Shown here in pieces: positions 15,081 through 24,011 of a stretch of DNA of 37,288 bases. Where the stretch lies: contig CALBPI010000099.1 of assembly GCA_937899415.1 (NCBI GenBank), positions 1 through 37,288 of the forward strand. Reading direction: 5' to 3'. Under the pieces are notes generated by a model, which was given only the letters and a program-made list of their open reading frames with translations, had not been told where the DNA came from and ran no database searches. The translations under genes and the position numbers were made by a program. The first letter of the stretch is position 1, and each line of letters starts with the position of its first letter. This DNA comes from an uncultured Gammaproteobacteria bacterium (GTDB lineage: Bacteria > Pseudomonadota > Gammaproteobacteria > Steroidobacterales > Woeseiaceae).

Positions 15081-18000
15081 TCAGCTCTCTTTGCCCGTTG
15101 CGACGATTTCAGGCGGCCGATTGAGGAACCAGTTCCAGGCGCGTCTGACCGAACGCAGGAAGTCATCCTGCAGCATGTAGAGCGACGGAATCAGCAGCAG
15201 CGTGATGAGCGTCGCGAACAAAATGCCAAAGCTCAGGCTGATCGCCATGGGAATGACGAACTGCGCCTGCGTGCTCTTCTCCAGCATGATCGGCATGAGG
15301 CCAACGGCCGTGGTCAGCGACGTGAGGATGATGGCGCGGAACCGGGCCTTGCCCGATTGCACCACGGCCTCCTCGATCGGCATACCAGCCCTTCGTGCCT
15401 TGTTCACGAAGTCGATCATGATCAGGCTGTCGTTGACGACAACACCGGCCAGCGCAATGAGTCCGAACAGCGAGAACAGGCTGATCGCCTGGCCAAGGAT
15501 GAGGTGTCCGATGACGGCCCCGACAAAGCCGAACGGAATCACTGACATGATAATCAATGGCTGCGCGTAAGACTTGAGCGGAATGGCGATCAGCGCGTAG
15601 ATGAGGAACAGCGCTGCCAGCGCACCCAGCCCAAGCGCGACAATCGCTTCCTGCTCTTCGAGGCTCGAGCCCGATAAGGCGTACTCAACCCCACTGTACT
15701 GTGACAAGAGGCCAGGGATTACGCGGCTGGAAATGTCAGCAACGACCTGGCCCGGCTGCGCCACGACAGGATCGAGATCCGCGGACACGGTAACCGTGCG
15801 CTCGCCGTTCAATCGAGAGATGAGCGAGAACGCATCGCCATAGGTCACCTCGGCCACTTCGAAGAAGGGTACTTCGTCGCCGTCCGGCGTCGTGATGAGC
15901 ATCTCCTCGAGGTTGGCCACAGAACCGCGCTGCGCTTCCGGGTAGCGCAGCATGACTTTGAGCTCATCGGTACCGCGCTGGATGCGTTGCACCTCCTCGC
16001 CATAAAAGGCCTGACGGACCTGGGTACCCAGTGCCGCAAGCGTAATGCCCAGCGCTTCTGCCTCAGGTTTGACCTTCAGCTGAATTTCGTCACCGCCCGG
16101 GCTCGCCGTATTGCGGATATCGAAGACCCCCTCGTAGGCGCGCAGCTCTGCTGCCAACGCCTCGGCGACTTCTTCGAGCGCCTCGTAATTGCCGCCGCTG
16201 AACGAGAAGCTCAGCGGCGGTCCACCGCCGAGCGGGTTGCCGTCGGAGAACGTAATCGAACGGGCACCCGGCACGTCACCCACGGCGTCGCGCCACAGAT
16301 TCGTGAGCTCGTCCATGTAGATCGTCTGAAACTGGGCTGGCGGCATCTCCACGATGATCGTGCCCGACGTCGAGCCTTGCGTGAACGTTGCGACATTTTT
16401 GAGCGGGTCCAGGGCACCGGGCGTGCTCGCCAGGTACTCATCACGGACTCGATACAGGTCATCCTCAATATCGAGCAAAGCGCGATTGCGCTGCTCCGTG
16501 GGTGTGCCGTTCTGCATGGTGAGATCCATCTGCATGAACTCTCCGGGGATTTCCGGGAAGAACACGAAGCGCACTTTGCCGCCGGCAAACAGACCCATCG
16601 TCACAATGAAGATGCCGACGAATGCTGTCACGGTCACGCCACGGTTTTTGACTGCGACAGATAATGCGGGCGAGTAAACCCGCTTGATGATCCACTGCAG
16701 ACCATGCTGTGTGTGTCGCTGCGCCCGCTCGATGGCTTTCAGCGGCCAGGTCCAGAACGGCACGCTGCGGTATGGGCTGAAGATTTTCTCTTCGTCGACC
16801 TGAGTAATCTTCGAGTGCGACAGGTGCGCGGGCAGTATCAGTTTCGACTCGACGAGAGAGAAGACAAGACACAACGCCACGACCACGGACAAGGGCGTCA
16901 AAAATGCGCCAGCGAATCCACCAATAGCAAGCATTGGCGCAAACGCCGCAATGGTCGTCAACACACCAAAAGTCGCTGCCACGGCCACCCGGTGCGCCCC
17001 ATCGATCACATTGGTGACGGAATGACCCTTCTCGCGCACATTGGTGTAGATACTCTCACCAATGATAATGGCGTCATCAACCACGATGCCCAGCACCAGT
17101 ATGAAGCCGAACAGGCTGATCATGTTGATGGTGGCGGGCCAGGGGCTCAGCGGCATGAGCCACAAGGCGCCAAAAAACGTCACGGGAATCCCGACGATGA
17201 CCCAGAGCGCAAACTTGAGCCGCAGGAACAGCGTGAGCACTACGAACACCAGCACCGCACCCTGAACCAGGTTCCTGAACATCAGGTCGAGGCGCTGCTG
17301 CAGGTAGGCTGACCGGTCGACCCAGACATCGACTGCGACACCGTCGGGCAGGCGGTCCCGAACACCTGCCATGTAGGTCTTCACCTGCTCGGCCGTCTCC
17401 AGCTCGTTTTCCTGGCCGCTGGCGAGAATGTTGAGCGTAATGTTGGGCTCGCGCTTGTAGCGCCCAAACCCGTCATTGTCGACGAAGCCGTCCGTGACCG
17501 TTGCGATGTCGCGCAACCGCAGACGCGTCCCGTCCGCGAAGGTGCGGATCACCAGGTCGGCATATTCGAGACCCGTGTAAACCTGACCCTGGGTGCGCAG
17601 GAGAATGTCACCGCCACGAGTCTCCAGTGTCCCGCCCGGAATATCGCGTGCACCGTCTCGAATGGCCCGCGAGATTTCGGACATGGTGAGTCCGTATTGC
17701 CGCAGGGTCTCCTGCGAGACTTCGATACTAATTTCGTAGTCGCGGTCGCCATAGACCTCGACATCGTTGATCCCCGGCAGCGACAGCAGCCCCGTCCGAA
17801 TATCCAACGCAAGTTCCTTGCGCGCGTACTCGTCCAGGTCACCGTACACGGACGCGAAAATGACGGGAAACGTGAATTCCTGCCGCTCGATAACGGGACG
17901 CTCGGCGAGCTCGGGGAAGGAATTGATGGAATCGACCCGCGTCTTCACCTGGTTCAGCACCTGGTCGAGATCAGCGTCTGTCTCGACCTCGACTGTCACG

Positions 18001-18296
18001 TAGCCGACACCCTCACGCGCAGAACCCTGGATCTCCTTGATACCCGGAACATCCTGTAGCGCGTCCTCAATCTTGATGACGATGCCTTCTTCGACTTCCT
18101 GCGGCGCTGCACCCGGGAACGCAACGGAGGCGACGACGAGACTGACTTCAAAGTCGGGCGTCGTTTGTTTGCGGATCGTAAACGCGGAGTAAATGCCGAA
18201 GCCGATGATCATGAACATCATCAGGTTCGCAGCGACGTTGTTGTGCGCGAACCAGGCGATAATGCCTGTGCGCGGTGCGGCGTCCTCAGTGCTCAA
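15081..18296 (-). CDS. RND-family efflux permease
   Basis: A 1071-residue inner-membrane proton-driven pump of the AcrB/MexF superfamily. It shows the usual two-fold repeat: TM1 near residue 20, a large periplasmic porter loop, TM2-6 with LGIVVDDAIIIGESIYTNVREKGH (proton-relay Asp pair in TM4), a second porter loop, and TM8-12 with LIALAGVVVNDSLIMIDFVNKARRAG. Substrates may be lipophilic compounds or dyes, but cannot be told from sequence. It starts at a TTG that overlaps the adaptor stop (TTGA). No outer-membrane TolC partner is encoded nearby, so it likely uses a distant one. Confidence 0.93.
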   Translation of the reverse strand: MSTEDAAPRTGIIAWFAHNNVAANLMMFMIIGFGIYSAFTIRKQTTPDFEVSLVVASVAFPGAAPQEVEEGIVIKIEDALQDVPGIKEIQGSAREGVGYVTVEVETDADLDQVLNQVKTRVDSINSFPELAERPVIERQEFTFPVIFASVYGDLDEYARKELALDIRTGLLSLPGINDVEVYGDRDYEISIEVSQETLRQYGLTMSEISRAIRDGARDIPGGTLETRGGDILLRTQGQVYTGLEYADLVIRTFADGTRLRLRDIATVTDGFVDNDGFGRYKREPNITLNILASGQENELETAEQVKTYMAGVRDRLPDGVAVDVWVDRSAYLQQRLDLMFRNLVQGAVLVFVVLTLFLRLKFALWVIVGIPVTFFGALWLMPLSPWPATINMISLFGFILVLGIVVDDAIIIGESIYTNVREKGHSVTNVIDGAHRVAVAATFGVLTTIAAFAPMLAIGGFAGAFLTPLSVVVALCLVFSLVESKLILPAHLSHSKITQVDEEKIFSPYRSVPFWTWPLKAIERAQRHTQHGLQWIIKRVYSPALSVAVKNRGVTVTAFVGIFIVTMGLFAGGKVRFVFFPEIPGEFMQMDLTMQNGTPTEQRNRALLDIEDDLYRVRDEYLASTPGALDPLKNVATFTQGSTSGTIIVEMPPAQFQTIYMDELTNLWRDAVGDVPGARSITFSDGNPLGGGPPLSFSFSGGNYEALEEVAEALAAELRAYEGVFDIRNTASPGGDEIQLKVKPEAEALGITLAALGTQVRQAFYGEEVQRIQRGTDELKVMLRYPEAQRGSVANLEEMLITTPDGDEVPFFEVAEVTYGDAFSLISRLNGERTVTVSADLDPVVAQPGQVVADISSRVIPGLLSQYSGVEYALSGSSLEEQEAIVALGLGALAALFLIYALIAIPLKSYAQPLIIMSVIPFGFVGAVIGHLILGQAISLFSLFGLIALAGVVVNDSLIMIDFVNKARRAGMPIEEAVVQSGKARFRAIILTSLTTAVGLMPIMLEKSTQAQFVIPMAISLSFGILFATLITLLLIPSLYMLQDDFLRSVRRAWNWFLNRPPEIVATGKES

Positions 18297-19480
18297 GAGC
18301 TGGGCTCCTCAGCGTCTTCGGCCTGTTCGGCATTCTGCTCCGCAACGCTCTCATCGGGCGCCTCAACATCCTCTCCCGTACGCACCTTCATCCCGTTGAG
18401 TGGCGCCTCGAGCCGTGTGGCAACCACACGCCGCAGCAACAGCTGATCGGCGTACACATACGCGTAGTTGGCGTCCGTTCGCAGGAAGTCGAGCGTTTCG
18501 AATCTGAGCTGGGATTCATCATCGACAAAAATCACCTGGTTACCGCCACGAATAAGCTCGCGCGGAATCTTCGCAATGTTGTCCATGGTGACACCGTCGA
18601 TGGCCGCGGTGACGAACGTGCCGACTGGCAGCGCACCGCCGTCATTTGCGCCCTGCAAGCCGTAAGGATCATCAACGCGCGCGACGGCAAAAACCATTCG
18701 ATTACGCTCGTCGATAACACCTTCGGTCCGTACGATTTGGCCCTGCCAAGAAGCAGTCTGGCCGCGAAAACTGCCGTTCAAAGTGACCGAGGGCCCCTGC
18801 GTCTCGCCACCGTCACTGACGAGCGGCAGTGTGACGAACGCAAGGTCGGGATCGGGTAGCGGCAACCGAACCTCGACGATATCGGTGGCGAAAACACTGC
18901 CCAACTGTGCGCCCGGCGCGACGTAATCACCAAGCTGCGCATTTCGATCCCGAACGATGCCGTTGTAAGGCAGGCGAACCACGGTGCGGTCCAGATCGCG
19001 TTCGGCGCGCACCAGATCAGCCCGCGCTGAGGCCAACGCTGCTTCGGCCGAAAGCAGCTCGGCTTCGGCGCGGTAGCCCTGCTCGTTGAGGCGCTTGGCG
19101 CCGTCATATTCGATCTGGCGTTGACGCCCGGACGCTGCAGCACGATCGACAGCCACCCGGTAGTTGGTCGGGTCGATCGTCATGAGCACTTCACCCGCGA
19201 CGAAAGTCCCGCCAGCCACGAAATCCTCGGACATGCTCACAATCGTGCCAGCCACCTCAGCCGACAGTGTGGTCTGGGTCAGCGGTTGAACCGTACCCTG
19301 GCTGGCCACCTGAAACGTGACGGACTCGGGCACAAGCTCGATGACGTTCACAATCGGCGCAACCACTTCCTGAGGCTTACGCTCTGGTGCCGGGCGGCTC
19401 ACAAACATGCCTGCGAAAATCAGAATCGCCACCGACAGAATGATCGCGCCGATGATGAACCTCGCTACAGCGCTTAGCAC
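18293..19480 (-). CDS. RND efflux periplasmic adaptor (HlyD/MFP family)
   Basis: A 395-residue membrane-fusion protein that links the RND pump to an outer-membrane channel. An N-terminal membrane anchor (ARFIIGAIILSVAILIFAG) is followed by the lipoyl half-motif TTLSAEVAGTIVSMSEDFVAGG, a helical hairpin with RAAASGRQRQIEYDGAKRLNEQG, the second lipoyl half VRLPYNGIVRDRNAQLGDYVAPG, then beta-barrel and membrane-proximal parts. The C-terminal tail is unusually acidic (QNAEQAEDAEE). The GTG at 19480 is used, with GGGAG about ten bases before it. It overlaps the permease gene by four bases. Confidence 0.92.
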   Translation of the reverse strand: MLSAVARFIIGAIILSVAILIFAGMFVSRPAPERKPQEVVAPIVNVIELVPESVTFQVASQGTVQPLTQTTLSAEVAGTIVSMSEDFVAGGTFVAGEVLMTIDPTNYRVAVDRAAASGRQRQIEYDGAKRLNEQGYRAEAELLSAEAALASARADLVRAERDLDRTVVRLPYNGIVRDRNAQLGDYVAPGAQLGSVFATDIVEVRLPLPDPDLAFVTLPLVSDGGETQGPSVTLNGSFRGQTASWQGQIVRTEGVIDERNRMVFAVARVDDPYGLQGANDGGALPVGTFVTAAIDGVTMDNIAKIPRELIRGGNQVIFVDDESQLRFETLDFLRTDANYAYVYADQLLLRRVVATRLEAPLNGMKVRTGEDVEAPDESVAEQNAEQAEDAEEPSS

Positions 19481-19735
19481 AGTAGATGCTCCCAGAAATC
19501 AATGCAGTATTCCGTCTATTGTGCGCCCGCTGTGGAGGCAATGACCAGCTTCGGCGCGGTGTTCATTGCGGGCCCGAATCGCCACACGGCACAGCGTCAC
19601 GGCCCGGAGCGCCAGCCAGGCTTGCGTTTCCGCCATCAACGTAGCGCGCGGTGCTCCCGCTAAGTCATTGATCAAACTACGAACGCGGCTGGGTTGTCGC
19701 GCCGGCCCAATACGCGAGCTTGCGCAATCGCACGC
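19481..19735. other. Non-coding gap upstream of efflux operon
   Basis: About 255 bases between the efflux adaptor start and the PEP-CTERM terminator. I see no gene, repeat or convincing -10/-35 pair. The promoter of the efflux operon must be here by position. Confidence 0.5.
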
Positions 19736-19767
19736 AAAAAAAAGCCCCGCGCAGTGCGCAGGGCTTT
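19736..19767 (-). terminator. Rho-independent terminator of the PEP-CTERM gene
   Basis: On the minus strand AAAGCCC...GGGCTTT forms a stem (19767-19741) with an inner GCGC-rich hairpin, followed by a run of eight T residues (19743-19736). It begins about 35 bases after the PEP-CTERM stop. Confidence 0.85.
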
Positions 19768-19802
19768 CAGTGCCACCGAGGTGGCAGCGTGCTATGCCGT
19801 AA

Positions 19803-20537
19803 TCAGGCGCGACGGCGGCGTGCGAGGCCCAGGCCCATGAGCGCAAAACCCAGCAGGGCAAGTGCCGCAGGTGCCGGGATCGGCGTGACCGACGAGACGA
19901 GGACCACGAAATCTTCGTAGTCGCCGTCGCTGTTCGTGTATGGCAGGTCTTCCCAGGCCAGGATGTACTCACCGGGGCCAAACAGCGTGGCACCGTAGCC
20001 CAGCGCGTCGATGTAGATGTCACCCGCGCCCTGGTAAGCAACCATCTGGTCAGCACCGCCGGGGTTCAGGAACGCCTGCGAGTAGAAGTTGCCACCCGGG
20101 CCCGACAGGTAGTAGCCGAAGGCGCTCGAGGTGAACGATGCCACTTCGCCGTCGAACAGCGAGATGAAGGTGTTGCCCAGACCGAGCGAGACCTCGAACG
20201 ATCCGGCAGCATCACCGCCCGCGAAGATCTCGAGCGTGTTGCTCGGGTCGTAGATGTCGTAGATACCAAAAGAGTTGTTGTTGGCAAACCCTGCAAACTC
20301 GAGGATCAGCGAGTTACCCGAAGCGATACCCGACGTGATCTGCCACATCGAGTCGTTGTCGATCTGAGCCGCATTCACATCGTAGAAGTCAGCGTCGACC
20401 GTGCCCGAGCTGTTGCCGTAGGTCACGTTGTTCAGACCGTTCTGGAGGCTGTTGCCCTGCACCAGGGTGGCGCTTGCCGGGGCTGCAGCGATCGCAGCGG
20501 CGACGAGAATCAGGGAACGGAGGTTACGGATTGCCAT
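19803..20537 (-). CDS. PEP-CTERM sorting-domain protein with DUF4114-like domain
   Basis: A 244-residue exported protein. It has a signal peptide (LRSLILVAAAIAAAPASA) and a C-terminal tripartite sorting signal: PIPAPAALALLG, a hydrophobic helix and RRRR. The motif is the PEP-CTERM type with PAP in place of PEP. Such proteins are processed by an exosortase, and genes of an exosortase A locus lie at the right end of the window. The mature part ends in a DUF4114-like segment (GEYILAWEDLPYTNSDGDYEDFVVLV), whose acidic loop suggests calcium binding. The ATG at 20537 is chosen because the longer in-frame ATG at 20591 lies inside the sigma-54 promoter. Confidence 0.9.
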   Translation of the reverse strand: MAIRNLRSLILVAAAIAAAPASATLVQGNSLQNGLNNVTYGNSSGTVDADFYDVNAAQIDNDSMWQITSGIASGNSLILEFAGFANNNSFGIYDIYDPSNTLEIFAGGDAAGSFEVSLGLGNTFISLFDGEVASFTSSAFGYYLSGPGGNFYSQAFLNPGGADQMVAYQGAGDIYIDALGYGATLFGPGEYILAWEDLPYTNSDGDYEDFVVLVSSVTPIPAPAALALLGFALMGLGLARRRRA

Positions 20538-20579
20538 GTTGGTGGTGCTCCACGCATTAGTTTGTGTCGCGAGATACAA

Positions 20580-20595
20580 AGCAATCGGCATGCCA
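20580..20595 (-). promoter_or_regulatory. Sigma-54 (RpoN) promoter of the PEP-CTERM gene
   Basis: TGGCATGCCGATTGCT on the minus strand matches the -24/-12 consensus TGGCACG-N4-TTGCW at all but one position, with exact spacing. Transcription would start near 20569 and give a leader of about 32 bases to the ATG at 20537. Exosortase A systems commonly carry the PrsK/PrsR regulators that act with RpoN; neither is in this window. Confidence 0.85.
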
Positions 20596-20701
20596 GTTTT
20601 TAAGCGGCATTAGAATCAAGCACTTAGCGCCGCAGCGCGGCCGGCGCGCGCGGCAGTTGTCAAATCCACCGACAGGCAAGTTTCCGGAAGTTCGAGAAAA
20701 A

Positions 20702-20717
20702 TGTGAGCCAGTTCACA
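20702..20717. promoter_or_regulatory. Perfect CRP/Vfr-type site
   Basis: TGTGAGCCAGTTCACA is an exact TGTGA-N6-TCACA palindrome. It starts about 107 bases upstream of the sigma-54 promoter and just past the gltX stop. TTCCGGAA lies at 20682-20689, between the two. This is also the distance expected for a sigma-54 activator site, so the bound protein could differ from CRP. Confidence 0.65.
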
Positions 20718-20728
20718 CTTTTTTCGCA

Positions 20729-22138
20729 TCACGATTTGGCGCGATCCTCGATGTACCCGAGCGCCCGTTCGAGTCGGGCCAGCGTACGCGACTTACCGAC
20801 GAGCGCCAGCGTGTCACCCAGCCCCGGGGAGGCCCCGGAACCCGTAACCGCCACGCGTGCAGGCTGCCCGACCTTGCCCATCCCGAGCCCAAGAGACTCG
20901 GCGACGCCTTCAACCACGTTACCCAGCGCTTCGGGCTGCCAGTCATCGCTGGCGGCCAATGCATCACGCAGCGCGGCCAGCGGCTCTGCGACAACGGGCC
21001 GCAGGTGTTTTTTCGCCGCTTTCTCGTCGAGAGCGATCTCATCGGCAAACAGGTAGGCGCTGTCCTCGGCCATCTCCCGCATCGTGACCGCCCGGTCGCG
21101 ATACGCCTCAACGACGTCCGCCAGCGCAGGTCCGGCGGCCGGGTCGAGCCCGTGAGACGTCAGGTGCTGGGCCAGCATCGCGGTCAACCGATCGACATGC
21201 GCGCTCTGGATGTACTGCTGGTTGATCCAGTTGAGCTTCTCGGGATTGAATGTGGACGCGGCGGCATTGACGTCATCGAGGTCGAACAGCGCGATCATCT
21301 CGTCCATCGAAAACAACTCCTGATCGCCGTGTGACCAACCGAGTCGAACGAGATAGTTGAGCAGCGCCTCGGGCAGATAACCGCGTTCGCGGTAGTCGAT
21401 TACGTTCACCGCACCGTGGCGTTTTGACAGTCGCGCGCCGTCGGCGCCCAGAATCATGGGGACATGCGCGTAACGCGGTGGCGTGGCGCCAAGCGCGCGG
21501 AGCATGTTGATCTGGCGCGGTGTATTGCTCAAATGGTCGTCACCACGGATCACGTGCGTGATGCCCATGTCCGCATCATCGACGATCACCGTGAAGTTGT
21601 AGGTCGGCGTGCCGTCCGAGCGCGCAATGATGAGATCGTCAAGCTCGGCATTGGCAACGCTGACCAGTCCCCGCACCGCATCGTCGATGACGACCTCGCC
21701 CTCGAGCGGATTGCGAAACCGGATCACGGGGTCTACGCCTTCGCGCGGACCGGTGCGGTCGCGCCAGCGACCGTCGTAGCGCGGCTTGAGGCCGGCGGCG
21801 CGCTGCGCCTCGCGCAGCTCATCGAGCTCCTCACGCGTGCAGTAGCAGTAGTAGGCGTGACCCTTCTCGAGCCAGTCGTCGAGCACTTCCCGGTACCGAT
21901 CGAAGCGCCGGGTCTGGAAGAACGGCCCCTCGTCGGCCTCGAGCCCGAGCCAGCTCATGCCCTCGAGGATGGCGTCGACGGATCCCTGTGTGGAGCGCTC
22001 GCGGTCCGTGTCCTCGATGCGCAGGACGAACTGGCCGCCATGGCGCTTCGCATACAGGTAGCAAAACAACGCGGTGCGGACACCGCCAATGTGCAGGACG
22101 CCCGTGGGACTGGGCGCGAACCGGGTTCGAACGCTCAC
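20729..22138 (-). CDS. gltX: Glutamyl-tRNA synthetase
   Basis: A 469-residue class I aminoacyl-tRNA synthetase that charges tRNA-Glu. The HIGH motif is [13 protein letters not shown] (residues ~7-19) and the KMSKS motif is ARLSKRHG. Compared with E. coli GltX, the CYC half of the zinc site is present but the second half reads RYDGRWRDR. The usual Cys and His there are replaced by Trp and Asp, so zinc is probably not bound. The GTG at 22138 is chosen since GGAG lies six bases before it; an upstream TTG at 22186 would overlap tyrA. It follows tyrA directly. Confidence 0.96.
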   Translation of the reverse strand: MSVRTRFAPSPTGVLHIGGVRTALFCYLYAKRHGGQFVLRIEDTDRERSTQGSVDAILEGMSWLGLEADEGPFFQTRRFDRYREVLDDWLEKGHAYYCYCTREELDELREAQRAAGLKPRYDGRWRDRTGPREGVDPVIRFRNPLEGEVVIDDAVRGLVSVANAELDDLIIARSDGTPTYNFTVIVDDADMGITHVIRGDDHLSNTPRQINMLRALGATPPRYAHVPMILGADGARLSKRHGAVNVIDYRERGYLPEALLNYLVRLGWSHGDQELFSMDEMIALFDLDDVNAAASTFNPEKLNWINQQYIQSAHVDRLTAMLAQHLTSHGLDPAAGPALADVVEAYRDRAVTMREMAEDSAYLFADEIALDEKAAKKHLRPVVAEPLAALRDALAASDDWQPEALGNVVEGVAESLGLGMGKVGQPARVAVTGSGASPGLGDTLALVGKSRTLARLERALGYIEDRAKS

Positions 22139-22178
22139 ATTGTGCTCCGTCGCTGTGAGTGGGTTGGGGCCTGGGCCG

Positions 22179-23300
22179 TCAACCAATGTCTTCGTCTATG
22201 AAACGACGTCCATCGCGCATGATGTCGATGAAGGTGTCGTGCTTGCCGTCGCGCACGGCGTCGCGCAGGCGAGTGACCGAGGTCGCGAGTCGCTCCAGGG
22301 CGTCGAGACCGTAGTCGTTGAGTTTCTGAATCTCGTAGTAGAGCTCGGGGCTCTCGTGCAGGACCTTGCTCGCCGTCTCGAGCTGGGCATCAAACGTCGG
22401 GCTCGTCATTTGAGTCACACCGTGGGGCACTGACGCGCTCGACGCGAGCGCATCGGCGAACGCGATGCCCGTTGCATGCGACAGGCCCAGCACATCGGCA
22501 ATCACGCGGTCGTGTTGATCGAGGTCCATATCGACGCAGCTCGCCATGGTCGACGCGAACAAATCGCGGGCCGCCGCCGTGGCTTCCGCATGCCCCACGT
22601 CCACGAAGATGACGTGCTTGCCGGCAAGCAGCTGCGTATCGGGGCCGAACATGGGGTGCACCGACGTCACGCGGAGACCGGCCTGCGCGAGTCGCTCGAG
22701 CGGTTCGCGCAGCGGCGATTTGAGCGAGCCGACATCAAAGATCAGTGCGCGTGGCGCCAGCTCAACGAGCGCATCGAGTACATCCGCGCTGCGCGCCAGT
22801 GTCGTCGCCACAACGATGATGTCGTAGTCGACGCCCGCGCTGGCCAGATCAGGGTAGTTTCCTGGCGCCTCGGGTTCGGCGGCCGGGTCAGCCACGGCCG
22901 TCTGGAAACCCTGCGAGTGAAAGAACTCGCGGAACCACCGCCCCATGCGGCCTGCCCCACCGACAATGAGCACACTCTGCCCGCCGCCCGTGCCTTCGGC
23001 CCGGACGCGCGCCTTTTCCTGGTGTTGCAGCGAGGCCCGGATCAACAGTGCCAGCACATCGGTCGCCAGCGCCGCATCGAGACCGGCTGCCTCCGCCGTC
23101 GCGCTGACCCGCTCGAGCACGGCACGCTCGCGGCGAAAGTCGCGTGTCTGGTGCCCGCGCGCAGACTTCAGCGCGCCGATATCAGCGACGAGCTTCTGGC
23201 GTTCTGCAATGGTTTCCACGAGGGCGCGGTCGACGCCGTCAAGGCGCTCGCGCAAGGCGCGCAGCTCAGCAAAATCGATGTCGTTGTCATTGCCGTGCAT
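22179..23300 (-). CDS. tyrA: Bifunctional chorismate mutase / prephenate dehydrogenase
   Basis: A 373-residue T-protein that converts chorismate to prephenate and on to 4-hydroxyphenylpyruvate for tyrosine synthesis. The N-terminal AroQ-type mutase helix bundle covers ~8-98 ([23 protein letters not shown]). The NAD(P)-binding domain starts at ~108 with [15 protein letters not shown]. The catalytic region contains [11 protein letters not shown] and the helical C-terminal domain ends in RRFIDEDIG. This fusion is characteristic of Gammaproteobacteria. The ATG at 23300 is clear. There is no visible leader peptide for attenuation. Confidence 0.95.
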   Translation of the reverse strand: MHGNDNDIDFAELRALRERLDGVDRALVETIAERQKLVADIGALKSARGHQTRDFRRERAVLERVSATAEAAGLDAALATDVLALLIRASLQHQEKARVRAEGTGGGQSVLIVGGAGRMGRWFREFFHSQGFQTAVADPAAEPEAPGNYPDLASAGVDYDIIVVATTLARSADVLDALVELAPRALIFDVGSLKSPLREPLERLAQAGLRVTSVHPMFGPDTQLLAGKHVIFVDVGHAEATAAARDLFASTMASCVDMDLDQHDRVIADVLGLSHATGIAFADALASSASVPHGVTQMTSPTFDAQLETASKVLHESPELYYEIQKLNDYGLDALERLATSVTRLRDAVRDGKHDTFIDIMRDGRRFIDEDIG

Positions 23301-23364
23301 CGGCGATCAGGTGGGTGGCTCGAAACCGCGCGAGTATACCAGCGCGTGCTGCAGCACAGCGTCG

Positions 23365-23895
23365 CTATCGACGCGGACGGACGAGGTCCAGACTGATTCG
23401 CGCCTGCACAAACACGATGCCGCCCATGCCCGGGACGTACTCGTGCGCTCGGGACATCTTCCTGGCCGCAAACTCAGGGATGTAGGTGAGATTGAGTCCG
23501 ACGTTACGCGTGCCGACAGAAACCGCCGGCAGCACCCCCGGCAGAAGGCGGCGGCCCCCGTTCGACTCCCGCGACATGGCGAACGCGACCAGACCCGCGT
23601 CCAGGTAGACGCGTGCGTCCCGATGCGCGCCAATGAGCCGACGCGATACACCCACCCCTGTCATGACCGAGTTGTTGCGGTTGCTATCCTCGAACTGACT
23701 TGCGAGCGCCTTGACGACCCAGGGGCCGCGGCGGCGAAACTGGTACTCGAAACCGAGCCCCCGGTTGGCCTCATTCCAGTCGTAGTCGGCATCGACATGA
23801 ATCGATTTGCCGTTGAGCACCAGGCTCAATTGTTCCGCGTACGCGGCATCGGGCAGCAGGAACAAGACCAGCAAGTACAAGGGAACCGCGCGCAT
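23365..23895 (-). CDS. Small PagP-like outer-membrane beta-barrel candidate
   Basis: A 176-residue exported protein. The signal peptide (MRAVPLYLLVLFLLPDAAYA) is followed by alternating polar/hydrophobic strands. The region LLPGVLPAVSVGTRNVGLNLTYIPEF resembles the end of PagP, the outer-membrane lipid A palmitoyltransferase (compare its LASVGYGPVTFQMTYIP segment). I cannot confirm PagP catalytic residues, and the barrel may have another role. The ATG at 23895 is used rather than a TTG at 23907. It is alone between tyrA and the polysaccharide locus. A lipid A or envelope function is a guess. Confidence 0.55.
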   Translation of the reverse strand: MRAVPLYLLVLFLLPDAAYAEQLSLVLNGKSIHVDADYDWNEANRGLGFEYQFRRRGPWVVKALASQFEDSNRNNSVMTGVGVSRRLIGAHRDARVYLDAGLVAFAMSRESNGGRRLLPGVLPAVSVGTRNVGLNLTYIPEFAARKMSRAHEYVPGMGGIVFVQARISLDLVRPRR

Positions 23896-23950
23896 GAACG
23901 TCGCCAAGCAAGCCGCGTTCCAATATTGAAAACCATGCTTTTTCGGCCAC

Positions 23951-23980
23951 TTACGTGCTTTACGTAATACGCACTGTCAA
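23951..23980 (-). promoter_or_regulatory. Candidate promoter/operator with ACGTAA repeats
   Basis: On the minus strand a perfect -35 hexamer TTGACA (23980-23975) is followed by two ACGTAA repeats nine bases apart (23965-23960 and 23956-23951). The -10 match is poor. It could drive the barrel gene, with the repeats acting as an operator. Confidence 0.3.
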
Positions 23981-24011
23981 CTGAGCCGACACCATGGGTG
24001 CCGGGATCCGG

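Noticed and set aside
19666-19674. TTGATCAA as an FNR-like site
   Set aside because: The FNR consensus needs four bases between TTGAT and ATCAA; here the halves are fused.
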